A stretch of 64,000 nucleotides of DNA from Acinetobacter sp. WC-141 (GTDB taxonomy: Bacteria > Pseudomonadota > Gammaproteobacteria > Pseudomonadales > Moraxellaceae), in contig NZ_AMSS01000061.1 in NCBI RefSeq assembly GCF_000313935.1, forward strand, positions 55,685 through 119,684, given 5' to 3'. A program made the translations under genes and the position numbers. This document shows, piece after piece, positions 54,272-63,149 of the stretch. The notes under the pieces were generated by a model. It saw only the letters and a program-made list of their open reading frames with translations. It made no database searches and was not told the DNA's origin. Positions within the stretch are counted from its first letter, which is position 1; each line of letters opens with the position of its first letter.

Positions 54272-56213
54272 TGAAAAGCTAGCACGACGTCGTATCCATA
54301 CATTAGACGCAGCGTTAGCCAACCAGATTGCTGCGGGTGAGGTGATTGAGCGTCCTTCATCTGTTGTTAAAGAATTATTAGAAAACTCAATTGATGCCGG
54401 TGCAACTGAGCTGATTGTGCGAATTGCTCAAGGTGGTTCGACCCTAATAGAAATTATTGATAATGGGCATGGCATTCATTCTGAAGATTTAGCATTAGCT
54501 GTTATGCGTCATGCCACAAGTAAAATTAAAACGGCAGAAGATTTACACGCTATTGTAAGTTTAGGATTTCGCGGGGAGGCGCTTGCTTCGATTGCCGCTG
54601 TTTCAAGATTGACATTAACGAGTAGCCAAGATGAAAGTGGAATCGGCCATCGAGTTGAAGTAAATGGTACAGCCTTTGATCACCAAGAAGTACAAGCCGT
54701 TGCTGCTCAAAAGGGAACCCATATACGTGTTCAGGACTTATTTTTTAATGTTCCTGCGCGCCGTAAATTTTTAAAGAAACCAACGACTGAATTTGGTCAT
54801 ATTGAAGAAATTGTTCGCCGTCTAGCTTTAACACATTTCGATATACGTTTTGTGCTTGAACATAATGATAATATTAGAATTAATTTACCTATAGCAGATA
54901 GCGGCGAGCTGCGTTTTCAGCGGGTACAGCAATTATTAGGTTCGCAATTTGTACAAAATGCATATTGGATGGATGCCGAAAGTATTAGCATGCGTTTATC
55001 GGGTTGGCTTGGTCATCCTTCAGATGCACGTGCGCAAGCTGATATGCAATATGTCTATGTAAATGGTCGTATTGTTAAAGATAAAACAATTTCGCATGCG
55101 TTACGCATGGCCTATGACGGTATTTTACATGGCCATCAGCATTCATCATATTTACTTTTTTTAGAAGTCGACCCTGAAAATATTGATGTGAATGTTCATC
55201 CTACAAAACATGAAATTCGATTTTTAAATCAAAGAGAAGTGCACGAGTTTGTAAGGCATTATGCAAAAGAAATTCTATCGCAATTTCAGACAGCGAGTGC
55301 TGATTTAGCTCAAGCGATGAAAGTAGATGAACAATCAGATTATTCAGTACAGCCGCAGCCTAAATATCAAGAACAATTTTCATTGCACAGAGCAAATGAA
55401 ACTTTAAATGCAGATAGTGAGCCACAGCCACAGCAAGCACCAACAGAGTTATTAACCGATTTTAACGCTAGTCGTCCTCAAGCCATTCACTATGCAGATC
55501 AAACACCAAAATATAATGGTTCTCCTCAGTTAAATAATGCGTTAAAGACTTACTTAGCGCCTCTTCGTGACCAGTCTACTAATTTTTCAGTAAATGAAAA
55601 TATTGAGCCAGTAACTAAAGTCGATGAGTTTCCTTTAGGTATCGCAATTGCTCAACTTCATGGAATTTATATTTTAGCGCAAAATACTGAAGGGCTTATT
55701 ATTGTCGATATGCATGCAGCGCATGAGCGTATTTTATTACAGCAAATGAAAAATGCTTGGGATAAACCTGAATTTTGGACATCTCAGCAGTTGCTTATAC
55801 CTAAAGTCATTTCTATTAGTCGTATGCAGGCAGTGCGGGTAGAAGAGTTAAAACCTCAACTGGAGCGTTTAGGGCTGGAAATTGATTTATATGGGGATGA
55901 GCAAGTTATTGTTCGGGGAGTGCCAGCCATATTACAAAAAGCTGACTTTGAAAATCTTATTCCCGAACTTTTAAATGATTTAGACCCAAATGATGAAGCC
56001 CAAGGATTACTTCAAAAAAGAGATGAGTTATTAGCTGGAATGGCATGTCATGGAGCCGTACGTGCACATCGACAACTCAGTCTTTCTGAAATGAATGCTT
56101 TACTTCGCCAAATGGAACAAACCGAATTTGCAAGTCAATGTAACCACGGAAGGCCAACTTGGCGCGCATTTCCACTAGCCCAATTAGATAAATTATTTGC
56201 TCGAGGAGAGTAG
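54264..56213 (+). CDS. mutL: MutL, DNA mismatch repair protein
   Basis: MutL links MutS mismatch recognition to strand removal. The 649-residue protein has the GHKL ATPase motifs: KELLENSIDAGA, DNGHGI and GFRGEAL. A linker of about 150 residues (about 345-445) is Gln-rich. The C-terminal dimerisation domain carries DMHAAHERILLQQ at residue 482 and the CHGAVRA and CNHGRPT blocks. DMHAxxE resembles the DQHAxxExxxxE endonuclease motif, but the final Glu is Gln. It sits in the conserved tsaE-mutL-miaA-hfq order. Confidence 0.97.
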   Translation: MTDEKLARRRIHTLDAALANQIAAGEVIERPSSVVKELLENSIDAGATELIVRIAQGGSTLIEIIDNGHGIHSEDLALAVMRHATSKIKTAEDLHAIVSLGFRGEALASIAAVSRLTLTSSQDESGIGHRVEVNGTAFDHQEVQAVAAQKGTHIRVQDLFFNVPARRKFLKKPTTEFGHIEEIVRRLALTHFDIRFVLEHNDNIRINLPIADSGELRFQRVQQLLGSQFVQNAYWMDAESISMRLSGWLGHPSDARAQADMQYVYVNGRIVKDKTISHALRMAYDGILHGHQHSSYLLFLEVDPENIDVNVHPTKHEIRFLNQREVHEFVRHYAKEILSQFQTASADLAQAMKVDEQSDYSVQPQPKYQEQFSLHRANETLNADSEPQPQQAPTELLTDFNASRPQAIHYADQTPKYNGSPQLNNALKTYLAPLRDQSTNFSVNENIEPVTKVDEFPLGIAIAQLHGIYILAQNTEGLIIVDMHAAHERILLQQMKNAWDKPEFWTSQQLLIPKVISISRMQAVRVEELKPQLERLGLEIDLYGDEQVIVRGVPAILQKADFENLIPELLNDLDPNDEAQGLLQKRDELLAGMACHGAVRAHRQLSLSEMNALLRQMEQTEFASQCNHGRPTWRAFPLAQLDKLFARGE

Positions 56214-56219
56214 TTGTAC

Positions 56220-57164
56220 ATGTCAAATCAATTGCCCGTCATCAATTTAATGGGGCCAACTGCAAGTGGAAAAACCGCTTTGGCATGTGAATTATACGAG
56301 CGTGGAAATTTTGAATTGATTTCTGTTGATTCTGCACTTGTTTATAAAGATATGGATATTGGTACTGCTAAGCCAACACGTGAAGAACAAGCGCTCTATC
56401 CTCATCATCTCATTGATATTATTACACCTCTTGAAGTTTATTCAGCAGCTCAGTTTGTCGAAGATGCGTGTAAGTTAATTGATGACATGCATTCGCGTGG
56501 GAAAACTCCTATCTTGGTAGGAGGTACAATGTTGTACTTTAAAGCATTGTTAGAAGGCCTATCGAGTAATTTGCCGAGTGCAGATGCCCAAGTTCGCGCA
56601 GCAATTGAAGAAAAAGGTTTAAATGAAGGGTGGCAGGCTGTTTATGATGAGTTAGTTTCTGTAGATCCTGCCGCGGCTATAAAATTTAATGTGACTGATA
56701 AGCAAAGGATTATTCGAGCCTTAGAAGTTTATAAGCTTACGGGTGAACCAATTACTAAATTACAGGCAGAACAACCAAAAAACGTACCATATCGATACAT
56801 ATTTCATAATTATGCTTTACTTCCAGATCGGGTAGAATTACATCAACGCATTGAGCAAAGATTAAGCAAAATGTGGGATATCGGTTTTTTGAGTGAAGTT
56901 GAAGCTCTAATTGAAAAATACGATTTAGATGAAAATTTACCCTCAATGCGTTCAGTGGGTTATCGACAAGCACTAGAATTTCTATTAAAAAGTGACTTAA
57001 GTCTCAAAAGTAAACGTGAAATGGAGGATAAAGCTTTATTTGCGACACGACAACTTGCCAAACGTCAATATACGTGGTTACGTTCTTTGCAAGAAATACA
57101 CGATTTTAAAACTTACTTGACGATAAAGCAGGCGAAAGAAGACTTGCGAAACTCTTATGGATAA
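56220..57164 (+). CDS. miaA: MiaA, tRNA dimethylallyltransferase
   Basis: MiaA adds a dimethylallyl group to A37 of tRNAs that read codons starting with U. The 314-residue protein has the P-loop [13 protein letters not shown] at residues 12-24, [16 protein letters not shown], and the late SVGYRQ and [13 protein letters not shown] blocks. A TTG at 56214 touches the mutL stop, but the ATG at 56220 gives the family start ([13 protein letters not shown]). It is followed by hfq, as in E. coli. Confidence 0.97.
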   Translation: MSNQLPVINLMGPTASGKTALACELYERGNFELISVDSALVYKDMDIGTAKPTREEQALYPHHLIDIITPLEVYSAAQFVEDACKLIDDMHSRGKTPILVGGTMLYFKALLEGLSSNLPSADAQVRAAIEEKGLNEGWQAVYDELVSVDPAAAIKFNVTDKQRIIRALEVYKLTGEPITKLQAEQPKNVPYRYIFHNYALLPDRVELHQRIEQRLSKMWDIGFLSEVEALIEKYDLDENLPSMRSVGYRQALEFLLKSDLSLKSKREMEDKALFATRQLAKRQYTWLRSLQEIHDFKTYLTIKQAKEDLRNSYG

Positions 57165-57258
57165 AGCAAAATTTGCACACTGTCTTTTTATAATTTTTAG
57201 TTGAAAAATAAAGATAGTTTTTTTGCGCTGATTTAAAAATTTTTTTTTGGAGTTAAAA

Positions 57259-57780
57259 ATGTCTAAAGGTCAAACTTTACAAGATCCGTTCTTAAATTCT
57301 CTCCGTAAAGAACGTATTCCTGTTTCTATTTTCCTTGTGAACGGTATTAAATTACAGGGTCATATTGAATCATTTGACCAATATGTTGTTTTATTAAAAA
57401 ATACAGTAAGTCAAATGGTTTACAAACACGCGATTTCAACTGTTGTTCCAGCACGTAACCCACGCCCAGCAGGCGCGCAAGGTACAGGCTTCCCAGCACA
57501 AGGTGGTACACAAGGCGGTTTTGGTGGTCAAGCTAGTGGTGGCTTCGGTGGCGCTCAAGGCGGCTTCGGTGGCGCTCAAGGTGGCTTCGGTGGCGCTCAA
57601 GGCGGCTTCGGTGGTCAAGGCGGCTTTGGTGGTGGTCAAGGTGGCGGCTTCGGCGGTCAAGGTGGCTTCGGTGGTCAAGGTGGTGGTTTCGGTGGTCAAG
57701 GCGGCTTCGGTGGTCATCAAGGTGGTTTTGACAACGACACTAAATTTGAAGATGGTCAAGAAGACGAAAATAATCGTTAA
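57259..57780 (+). CDS. hfq: Hfq, RNA chaperone with a long glycine-rich tail
   Basis: Hfq forms hexamers that pair small RNAs with mRNAs. Residues 1-66 of the 173-residue product are the Sm core, with [19 protein letters not shown] and the [11 protein letters not shown]m2 motif. The remaining 107 residues are Gly/Phe/Gln repeats ([13 protein letters not shown]) ending in an acidic stretch; the E. coli protein has 102 residues in all. A glycine-rich tail is known in Acinetobacter and Moraxella. GGAG precedes the ATG at 57259. An in-frame TTG at 57247 is unlikely to be used. Confidence 0.96.
   Translation: MSKGQTLQDPFLNSLRKERIPVSIFLVNGIKLQGHIESFDQYVVLLKNTVSQMVYKHAISTVVPARNPRPAGAQGTGFPAQGGTQGGFGGQASGGFGGAQGGFGGAQGGFGGAQGGFGGQGGFGGGQGGGFGGQGGFGGQGGGFGGQGGFGGHQGGFDNDTKFEDGQEDENNR
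57538..57720 (+). repeat. tandem repeats encoding the Hfq glycine-rich tail
   Basis: Three near-identical 21-bp units (GGTGGCTTCGGTGGCGCTCAA) run from 57538 to 57600, followed by shorter 18-bp variants ending GGTCAA. All unit lengths are multiples of three, so gain or loss of units would keep the hfq frame. Confidence 0.85.
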
Positions 57781-57797
57781 TTGAAATCTAAAAAAGA

Positions 57798-57825
57798 AAC
57801 CAGTCAGATAATGACTGGTTTTTTT
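57798..57825 (+). terminator. terminator after hfq
   Basis: The stem AACCAGTCA / TGACTGGTT with loop GATAA is followed by seven T. Confidence 0.9.
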
Positions 57826-57916
57826 ATGTTTATTTATAAGTTAATTCAAAATATTTAATTCATTGAAGTCCATGATTTGACCATGATGAATAATATTTTA
57901 AATAGAGTTCTAATCG

Positions 57917-58777
57917 ATGCTATTAATATTAGCTGCTGCTTTAAGCAGTGTTTTGGTATCTATCCTATTAAAAAATTTAAAGAAAAAAGGTTACCAGCCG
58001 CTACAAATGATTGCATGGAACTATGCAAGCGCGAGTATTCTTTGCTTTTGCTGGTTTCAGCCTGATATTCAACATATTTCAATACAAAAAACGCCTTGGT
58101 GGCTAATTGTTGCATTAGGTTTGATTTTGCCGAGTATTTTTCTGTGTTTAGCCAAATCATTAGAATATGCCGGGATTGTTAAGACTGAGGTGGCACAGCG
58201 TCTTTCCGTGGTACTTTCTTTACTGGCAGCTTATTTCTTTTTTCATGAACAATTTAATTCATTAAAACTCTGGGGAATAGGTTTAGGAATTTCTGCTGTT
58301 TTACTTGTCCTCTTTGGACAAATGGATTCTTCCTCGAATCATCAATCTCGAAAAGCAATTTTTGCTTTATTAAGCGTTTGGTGTGGATACGCCGCAGTAG
58401 ATATTCTCTTAAAATATACGAGTAGTTTAGGCCTTCAATTTACACTCACGTTGAATCTTATTTTTATTACCGCTTTTATATTATCAATTTCATATTTATT
58501 GGTGCAGAGTACACAAAAATGGCAGTTTAAAAGTGCTATAGCTGGGTTGATATTAGGTTTACTTAATTTTTCAAATATTACTTTATATGTGAAGGCTCAT
58601 ATACTTTTAAAAGATTCACCTGCAATTGTTTTTGCAAGTATGAATATTCTTGTGGTGTTATTAGGAGTTGCAAGTGGCATTATTTTATATAAAGAGAAAT
58701 TAAAATGGCCTACCACTTTGGGTATTTTATTCGGAATAAGTGGCGTGCTTTGTTTGGCTATGGCAATGTCTTCATAG
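57917..58777 (+). CDS. EamA-family DMT transporter
   Basis: The 286-residue protein has ten membrane segments in two EamA repeats, typical of drug/metabolite transporters. Visible marks are the helix pair QRLSVVLSLLAAYFFFHEQF (end of repeat 1) and the closing LGVASGIILYKEKLKWPTTLGILFGISG. The cargo is unknown. It converges on the nitroreductase gene and shares a terminator with it. Confidence 0.87.
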   Translation: MLLILAAALSSVLVSILLKNLKKKGYQPLQMIAWNYASASILCFCWFQPDIQHISIQKTPWWLIVALGLILPSIFLCLAKSLEYAGIVKTEVAQRLSVVLSLLAAYFFFHEQFNSLKLWGIGLGISAVLLVLFGQMDSSSNHQSRKAIFALLSVWCGYAAVDILLKYTSSLGLQFTLTLNLIFITAFILSISYLLVQSTQKWQFKSAIAGLILGLLNFSNITLYVKAHILLKDSPAIVFASMNILVVLLGVASGIILYKEKLKWPTTLGILFGISGVLCLAMAMSS

Positions 58778-58805
58778 TTCAAGAGAACTAAATCTCTTGA
58801 ACTAT
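58774..58805. terminator. bidirectional terminator between convergent genes
   Basis: The perfect 13-bp inverted repeat ATAGTTCAAGAGA / TCTCTTGAACTAT with a 6-base loop overlaps the stop of the DMT transporter gene and lies just before the stop of the nitroreductase gene. T-runs are poor. Confidence 0.65.
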
Positions 58806-58812
58806 TTAAATT

Positions 58813-59466
58813 TTATAAATAGGTAAAAATAACTTCATCTGGTAGGCGTGATTTAGGTAGTTTGGCGTTAAAATCGTTTTCACTGCGATAGCCGAGAGAA
58901 ACGATGACTGAACTACGTAGGCCTTTTTCAGTTAAACCTAACTCTGTATTTAAAATCTCTTCATCAAAACCGCCCATTGGTGTTGCATCAATTCCTTCTA
59001 AACCTGCAGCGAACAGTAGTTGTCCTAGAGCAATAAATGTTTGATTTTCCATCCATCCAAATAAATTTTTCTGTTCATTTCGATAGAATTCAACATAACC
59101 ATGGCGAGTATCTTTTTGGCCTAATTTAGCTTTTTCATCTTTAAAACGCCCACTTAAATCATCTTGTTCAAGTAATTGATTTAAGTATTCATCTGAAATA
59201 TCTGTTCTTGTGCAAAATATAAGTGTATGTGATGACTCAAGCACTTTAGGTGCATTATAAGCATACTTGCCTGTTAAGGCTTTTGCGATTCTTTCTTTAG
59301 CGGCAAGGTTGTCTGCAACTAAAAAGTGCCAAGGCTGTATATTCACCGAAGAAGGTGAAAAACGTAAAATTTCTAATAATTTATTAATTTTTTCTTGAGG
59401 GATTTTCTTTTCAGGATCATACGCTTTTGTTGTGTAGCGGCTTTTAACAGAATTCAATAGGTCCAT
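58813..59466 (-). CDS. nitroreductase, NfsB-like
   Basis: This FMN enzyme reduces nitro compounds or quinones with NAD(P)H. The 217-residue protein has the NfsB length exactly, with the FMN-binding opening SRYTTKAYDPEKKI, the SPSSVNIQPWHFLV block and the GIDATPMGGFDEEILN block. GGAG stands seven bases before the ATG at 59466; the frame is open to a TTG at 59484. It probably functions in the cytoplasm as an oxygen-insensitive nitroreductase. Confidence 0.9.
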   Translation of the reverse strand: MDLLNSVKSRYTTKAYDPEKKIPQEKINKLLEILRFSPSSVNIQPWHFLVADNLAAKERIAKALTGKYAYNAPKVLESSHTLIFCTRTDISDEYLNQLLEQDDLSGRFKDEKAKLGQKDTRHGYVEFYRNEQKNLFGWMENQTFIALGQLLFAAGLEGIDATPMGGFDEEILNTELGLTEKGLRSSVIVSLGYRSENDFNAKLPKSRLPDEVIFTYL

Positions 59467-59607
59467 AGGTGTGCTCCATATCAATCTTATGGCAATTGAG
59501 AGAATTTAATCTTTGCCATCATACGCTATTTTATTCAAAAACATTTCCTATGTAATTTGATAAAGAAATATAATGCTCTTATATAAAGTTTTAGTAATTT
59601 ATTGAAA

Positions 59608-59838
59608 ATGATTGATTTAATGCCAACAGATGCAAAGAGTAAGCTGCGAGAAATTAGAATAATTAAAGTCTTTATAATTTTTGTATTTGTATTGAGTCTT
59701 CTTATTTTATACATTGAATATCACGATCATGCACATATAAGCTGGAAATTTATATTTATTGCCAGTACATGTGCAATTTACGATTTTGATTTAAATCAAA
59801 AAATTAAAGAATTGAAAGTTAAAATAAAAAGTGACTAA
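59608..59838 (+). CDS. small membrane protein of unknown function
   Basis: The 76-residue product has one strong membrane segment (FIIFVFVLSLLILYIEYH, about residues 20-38) and perhaps a second, followed by a Lys-rich end. I recognise no family. It starts at an ATG six bases after an in-frame TTG at 59602; a ribosome site is not clear. It converges on lpxH with only seven bases between the stops. Confidence 0.5.
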   Translation: MIDLMPTDAKSKLREIRIIKVFIIFVFVLSLLILYIEYHDHAHISWKFIFIASTCAIYDFDLNQKIKELKVKIKSD

Positions 59839-59845
59839 TTACTAG

Positions 59846-60565
59846 CTAATAATTCCAGACAATCAATTCGAGCTGTTGCGTATTTGAAGACGGATCAATT
59901 TCCAAAATATAAGCCTGATCTTCACGCCAATCGCCAAGAACAATTCGTTGTTTAGCTTGTACCTGATGAATTGAGGGGCGGTGAGTATGCCCATGAATCA
60001 ATATATCTACATTTGCTAAAGCAGAAATAACGGCTTGCTCATTCACATCCATAATTTCATAGCTTTTTTGTTGTTTATCCGCGGAGCTTCTTTTGCGAAA
60101 GCCATTCACTAGTTTAGTCCGGAAACTGAGTGGGGTGCGGCGTAAAAGAGCAACTAAAATTGGATTTCGAATAATTTTTTTAAATTTTTGATAGGAAACG
60201 TCGTCTGTACATAAGGCATCGCCGTGTTCTAGACGATATTGATGTCCTGCAATATTGAGTGAATAAATATCAGGTAGTAAGACGCCATTAAATTTATTGA
60301 GGAAAACCTGATTAAGCGCAAAATCACGGTTACCGACTTGGAAGTAAACCCGATTCCCTTTTTTATTAAAGTCTTTTAAGGCATCAACAATTTCATCAAG
60401 CCACGGTGCTGAATAGTCATCTCCAATCCAGGCATTAAACCAATCACCTAAGATGTAGAGTTGAGTGTTTTTATGTTGGTAATGTACCAATAAGTCTAAA
60501 AACCCTCGAACGAGTCGAGGGTGTTCAGGTGACAAATGTAAATCTGAAATAAACAGATAAGTCAC
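59846..60565 (-). CDS. lpxH: LpxH, UDP-2,3-diacylglucosamine diphosphatase
   Basis: LpxH splits UDP-2,3-diacylglucosamine to lipid X and UMP in lipid A synthesis, at the inner membrane. The 239-residue protein has the calcineurin-like metal motifs FISDLHLS (Asp 8 and His 10), GDWFNAWIGDD, GNRDF, the LEHGDALCTDD block and HGHTHRP. It lies 15 bases after ppiB on the same strand, an arrangement also seen in E. coli. Confidence 0.96.
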   Translation of the reverse strand: MTYLFISDLHLSPEHPRLVRGFLDLLVHYQHKNTQLYILGDWFNAWIGDDYSAPWLDEIVDALKDFNKKGNRVYFQVGNRDFALNQVFLNKFNGVLLPDIYSLNIAGHQYRLEHGDALCTDDVSYQKFKKIIRNPILVALLRRTPLSFRTKLVNGFRKRSSADKQQKSYEIMDVNEQAVISALANVDILIHGHTHRPSIHQVQAKQRIVLGDWREDQAYILEIDPSSNTQQLELIVWNY

Positions 60566-60580
60566 AGCTTTATCCTAAAA

Positions 60581-61090
60581 TTATTCAGAAATAATTTTAG
60601 CAGATTCAATTACAACGTTTTCTAAAGGAACGTCAGCGTGGTAACCACGGTTGCCAGTGCGAACACCTTTGATCGCTTCAACAACATCCATACCTTCAAC
60701 AACTTTACCAAATACAGCATAACCCCAACCTTGAGCAGTTTTAGAGGTATGGTTCAAGAAAGAGTTATTTTTTACATTGATAAAGAATTGAGCAGACGCC
60801 GAGTGCGGAGCTTGAGTACGTGCCATTGCAATCGTACCTTCGTCATTGCTTAAACCGTTATCAGCTTCATTTTCAATTGAATCACGTGTTGCTTTTTCTT
60901 TGAAGTTTTCATCCATACCGCCACCTTGGATCATGAAACCATCAATGACGCGGTGGAAAATAACGCCGTCATAAAAACCGTCACGTACATATTCTAAAAA
61001 GTTTGCTACTGTTTTAGGTGCTTTTTCAGCATTCAGTTCAAGAACAATACGACCTTTATTGGTGTTTAATTCGACTTGAGGAAAACTCAT
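60581..61090 (-). CDS. ppiB: cyclophilin-type peptidyl-prolyl isomerase (PpiB type)
   Basis: The 169-residue protein is a cytoplasmic cyclophilin: there is no signal peptide. The family motifs [19 protein letters not shown] (with active-site Arg) and [19 protein letters not shown] are intact. It catalyses cis-trans isomerisation of prolyl bonds. lpxH follows on the same strand, so the two may share a promoter in the 168-base gap shared with divergent glnS. Confidence 0.95.
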   Translation of the reverse strand: MSFPQVELNTNKGRIVLELNAEKAPKTVANFLEYVRDGFYDGVIFHRVIDGFMIQGGGMDENFKEKATRDSIENEADNGLSNDEGTIAMARTQAPHSASAQFFINVKNNSFLNHTSKTAQGWGYAVFGKVVEGMDVVEAIKGVRTGNRGYHADVPLENVVIESAKIISE

Positions 61091-61258
61091 TACATTAATC
61101 TCCTAAACATGGGCTTATGACCATGGGTTTTTGGTTGAGAGAAGCATAAGCAAACTGTAAACTACAAGGCAAGTAAAAAACGTTAAAATCTTTGTGAAAA
61201 ATGAAGATAGCGTTTAAATTTTTCGAAATTTTATCTACAAAGAAGTGATTGATACACT

Positions 61259-62986
61259 ATGAAGCCTAATGATGTTGTCTCGAGCCTGCCAAATAACCCG
61301 ACACCGAATACTCATGCCTCTGTCGATTCTGCGCAGCAAGAACAACAGGCTGGCTTAGATTTTGTTCGCCAAGTGATTACTGATGACTTGGCTACGGGAC
61401 GTGCAAAGCAGATCGTAACGCGTTTTCCACCAGAACCAAATGGCTATTTACATATTGGTCATGTAAAAGCAATTTGCCTAAACTTTGGTGTGGCTGAAGA
61501 GTTTGATGGTTTATGTAATTTGCGTTTTGACGATACAAACCCTGATGCTGAAGAACAAGAGTATGTTGACGGTATTGCGAATGATGTGAAATGGCTTGGT
61601 TTTAACTGGAATGGTGAGCCACGCTATGCATCAGGTTATTTTGATCAATTATATGCATGGGCTGTTCAACTCATTGAGCAAGGTGATGCATATGTAGATT
61701 TACAATCTCCTGAAGAGATTAAGTTAAACCGTGGTAGCTTTGTTGAACCTGGTAAAAATTCTCCATACCGTGATGCCTCTATTGAAGAGAATCTTACTCG
61801 CTTTGAAAAAATGCGTAGTGGTGAGTTTAAAGAAGGTGAAGCAGTTCTACGTGCCAAAATTGATATGGCAAGTACCAATGTACATATGCGTGATCCGATT
61901 TTATACCGCGTATTGCATTCAGAGCATCACCAAACTGGCGATAAATGGAAAATCTATCCAATGTATGACTATGCTCATCCATTGTCTGATGCTATTGAGG
62001 GGATTACTCATTCGCTTTGTACATTAGAATTCCAAGATCACCGTCCGTTTTATGACTGGATTGTAGAAAAAGTAAAATCTAAAGCGGTTCCACATCAGTA
62101 TGAATCTTCACGTTTAAACGTGGACTACACCATTACGTCAAAACGTAAATTACGTAAATTGGTGGAAGGTGCTCATGTAAATGGTTGGGATGACCCACGT
62201 ATGCCAACTGTAGTGGGTATGCGCCGTCGTGGTTTTACTCCAGAAGGTCTGCGTGATTTCTGTAAACGTGTAGGTGTGTCAAAAACTGATGGTATTGTAG
62301 ATGTTGCAATGCTTGAGTTCTGTATTCGCCAATCTTTAGAAAATACAGCTGCGCGTGGTATGGCTGTTTTAAGCCCACTTAAAGTGACTTTAACCAATTT
62401 ACCAGAAGATATGGATCTTAATCATGCTCGCCATCCAAACGTGGATATGGGCGATCGTGTGATTCCTTTAACCAAGGAAATTTATATTGACCGTAAAGAT
62501 TTTGAAGAAATTCCGCCAAAGGGCTTTAAACGTTTAATTCCTGACGGTGAAGTGCGTTTACGCCATGCTTACGTGATTAAATGTGATGAAGTTATTAAGG
62601 ACGCAAATGGTGAAGTGATTGAGCTGAAATGTTCAATTGACCCTGAAACCTTAGGTAAAAATCCAGAAGGTCGTAAAGTAAAAGGGGTAATCCACTGGGT
62701 ATCTGCAACCAAAGGTATTCCTGCTGAAGTACGTATTTATGATCGTTTGTTCACAGAAGCAGACCCTGAAACAGGTGACGATTTCTTAGCAAACTTAAAT
62801 CCGGACTCATTGAAAGTATTAGAAGCTGTCATTGAGCCAGCTTTAGCACAAGCGAATCCTGAAGATCGTTTCCAGTTTGAACGTGAGGGTTATTTTGTTG
62901 CGGATCAACATGATCATTCACCTGAAAAACCAGTGTTTAACCGTATTCTCGATTTGAAAGATAGCTTTAAGCCTGAGAAAAAGTAA
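61259..62986 (+). CDS. glnS: glutaminyl-tRNA synthetase
   Basis: GlnRS charges tRNA(Gln). The 575-residue protein is a class I synthetase with the HIGH-like motif [15 protein letters not shown] near residue 62 and the KMSKS-like motif TSKRKLRKL near residue 290. The GlnRS-specific C-terminal anticodon-binding beta barrels occupy residues about 360-570. Length is near the 554 of E. coli. About 30 extra residues at the N-terminus are low in complexity. Confidence 0.97.
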   Translation: MKPNDVVSSLPNNPTPNTHASVDSAQQEQQAGLDFVRQVITDDLATGRAKQIVTRFPPEPNGYLHIGHVKAICLNFGVAEEFDGLCNLRFDDTNPDAEEQEYVDGIANDVKWLGFNWNGEPRYASGYFDQLYAWAVQLIEQGDAYVDLQSPEEIKLNRGSFVEPGKNSPYRDASIEENLTRFEKMRSGEFKEGEAVLRAKIDMASTNVHMRDPILYRVLHSEHHQTGDKWKIYPMYDYAHPLSDAIEGITHSLCTLEFQDHRPFYDWIVEKVKSKAVPHQYESSRLNVDYTITSKRKLRKLVEGAHVNGWDDPRMPTVVGMRRRGFTPEGLRDFCKRVGVSKTDGIVDVAMLEFCIRQSLENTAARGMAVLSPLKVTLTNLPEDMDLNHARHPNVDMGDRVIPLTKEIYIDRKDFEEIPPKGFKRLIPDGEVRLRHAYVIKCDEVIKDANGEVIELKCSIDPETLGKNPEGRKVKGVIHWVSATKGIPAEVRIYDRLFTEADPETGDDFLANLNPDSLKVLEAVIEPALAQANPEDRFQFEREGYFVADQHDHSPEKPVFNRILDLKDSFKPEKK

Positions 62987-63022
62987 GACGAGTAACGTGT
63001 TTTTTGAGTAAATAGCAGATAT

Positions 63023-63052
63023 AAAAAAGCCCAATTTAGTTGGGCTTTTTTA
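63023..63052. terminator. terminator after glnS
   Basis: The 12-bp stem AAAAAAGCCCAA / TTGGGCTTTTTT with a 5-base loop is flanked by A and T runs, so it may act both ways. Confidence 0.9.
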
Positions 63053-63149
63053 TATCTATTTTCTTACCTAGATTATTCTTTATTATGCTTTGGCAAATAA
63101 GCTAAGCTGGATTAATCACATAAAAATAAAGAACAATCAGGGCAGAGTA

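Noticed and set aside
57436..57784. Two further open frames over the Hfq tail, one on each strand (Thr/Ala-rich and Val/Ala/Lys-rich)
   Set aside because: They are by-products of the glycine-codon repeats in hfq; neither has a start signal or a plausible protein composition.
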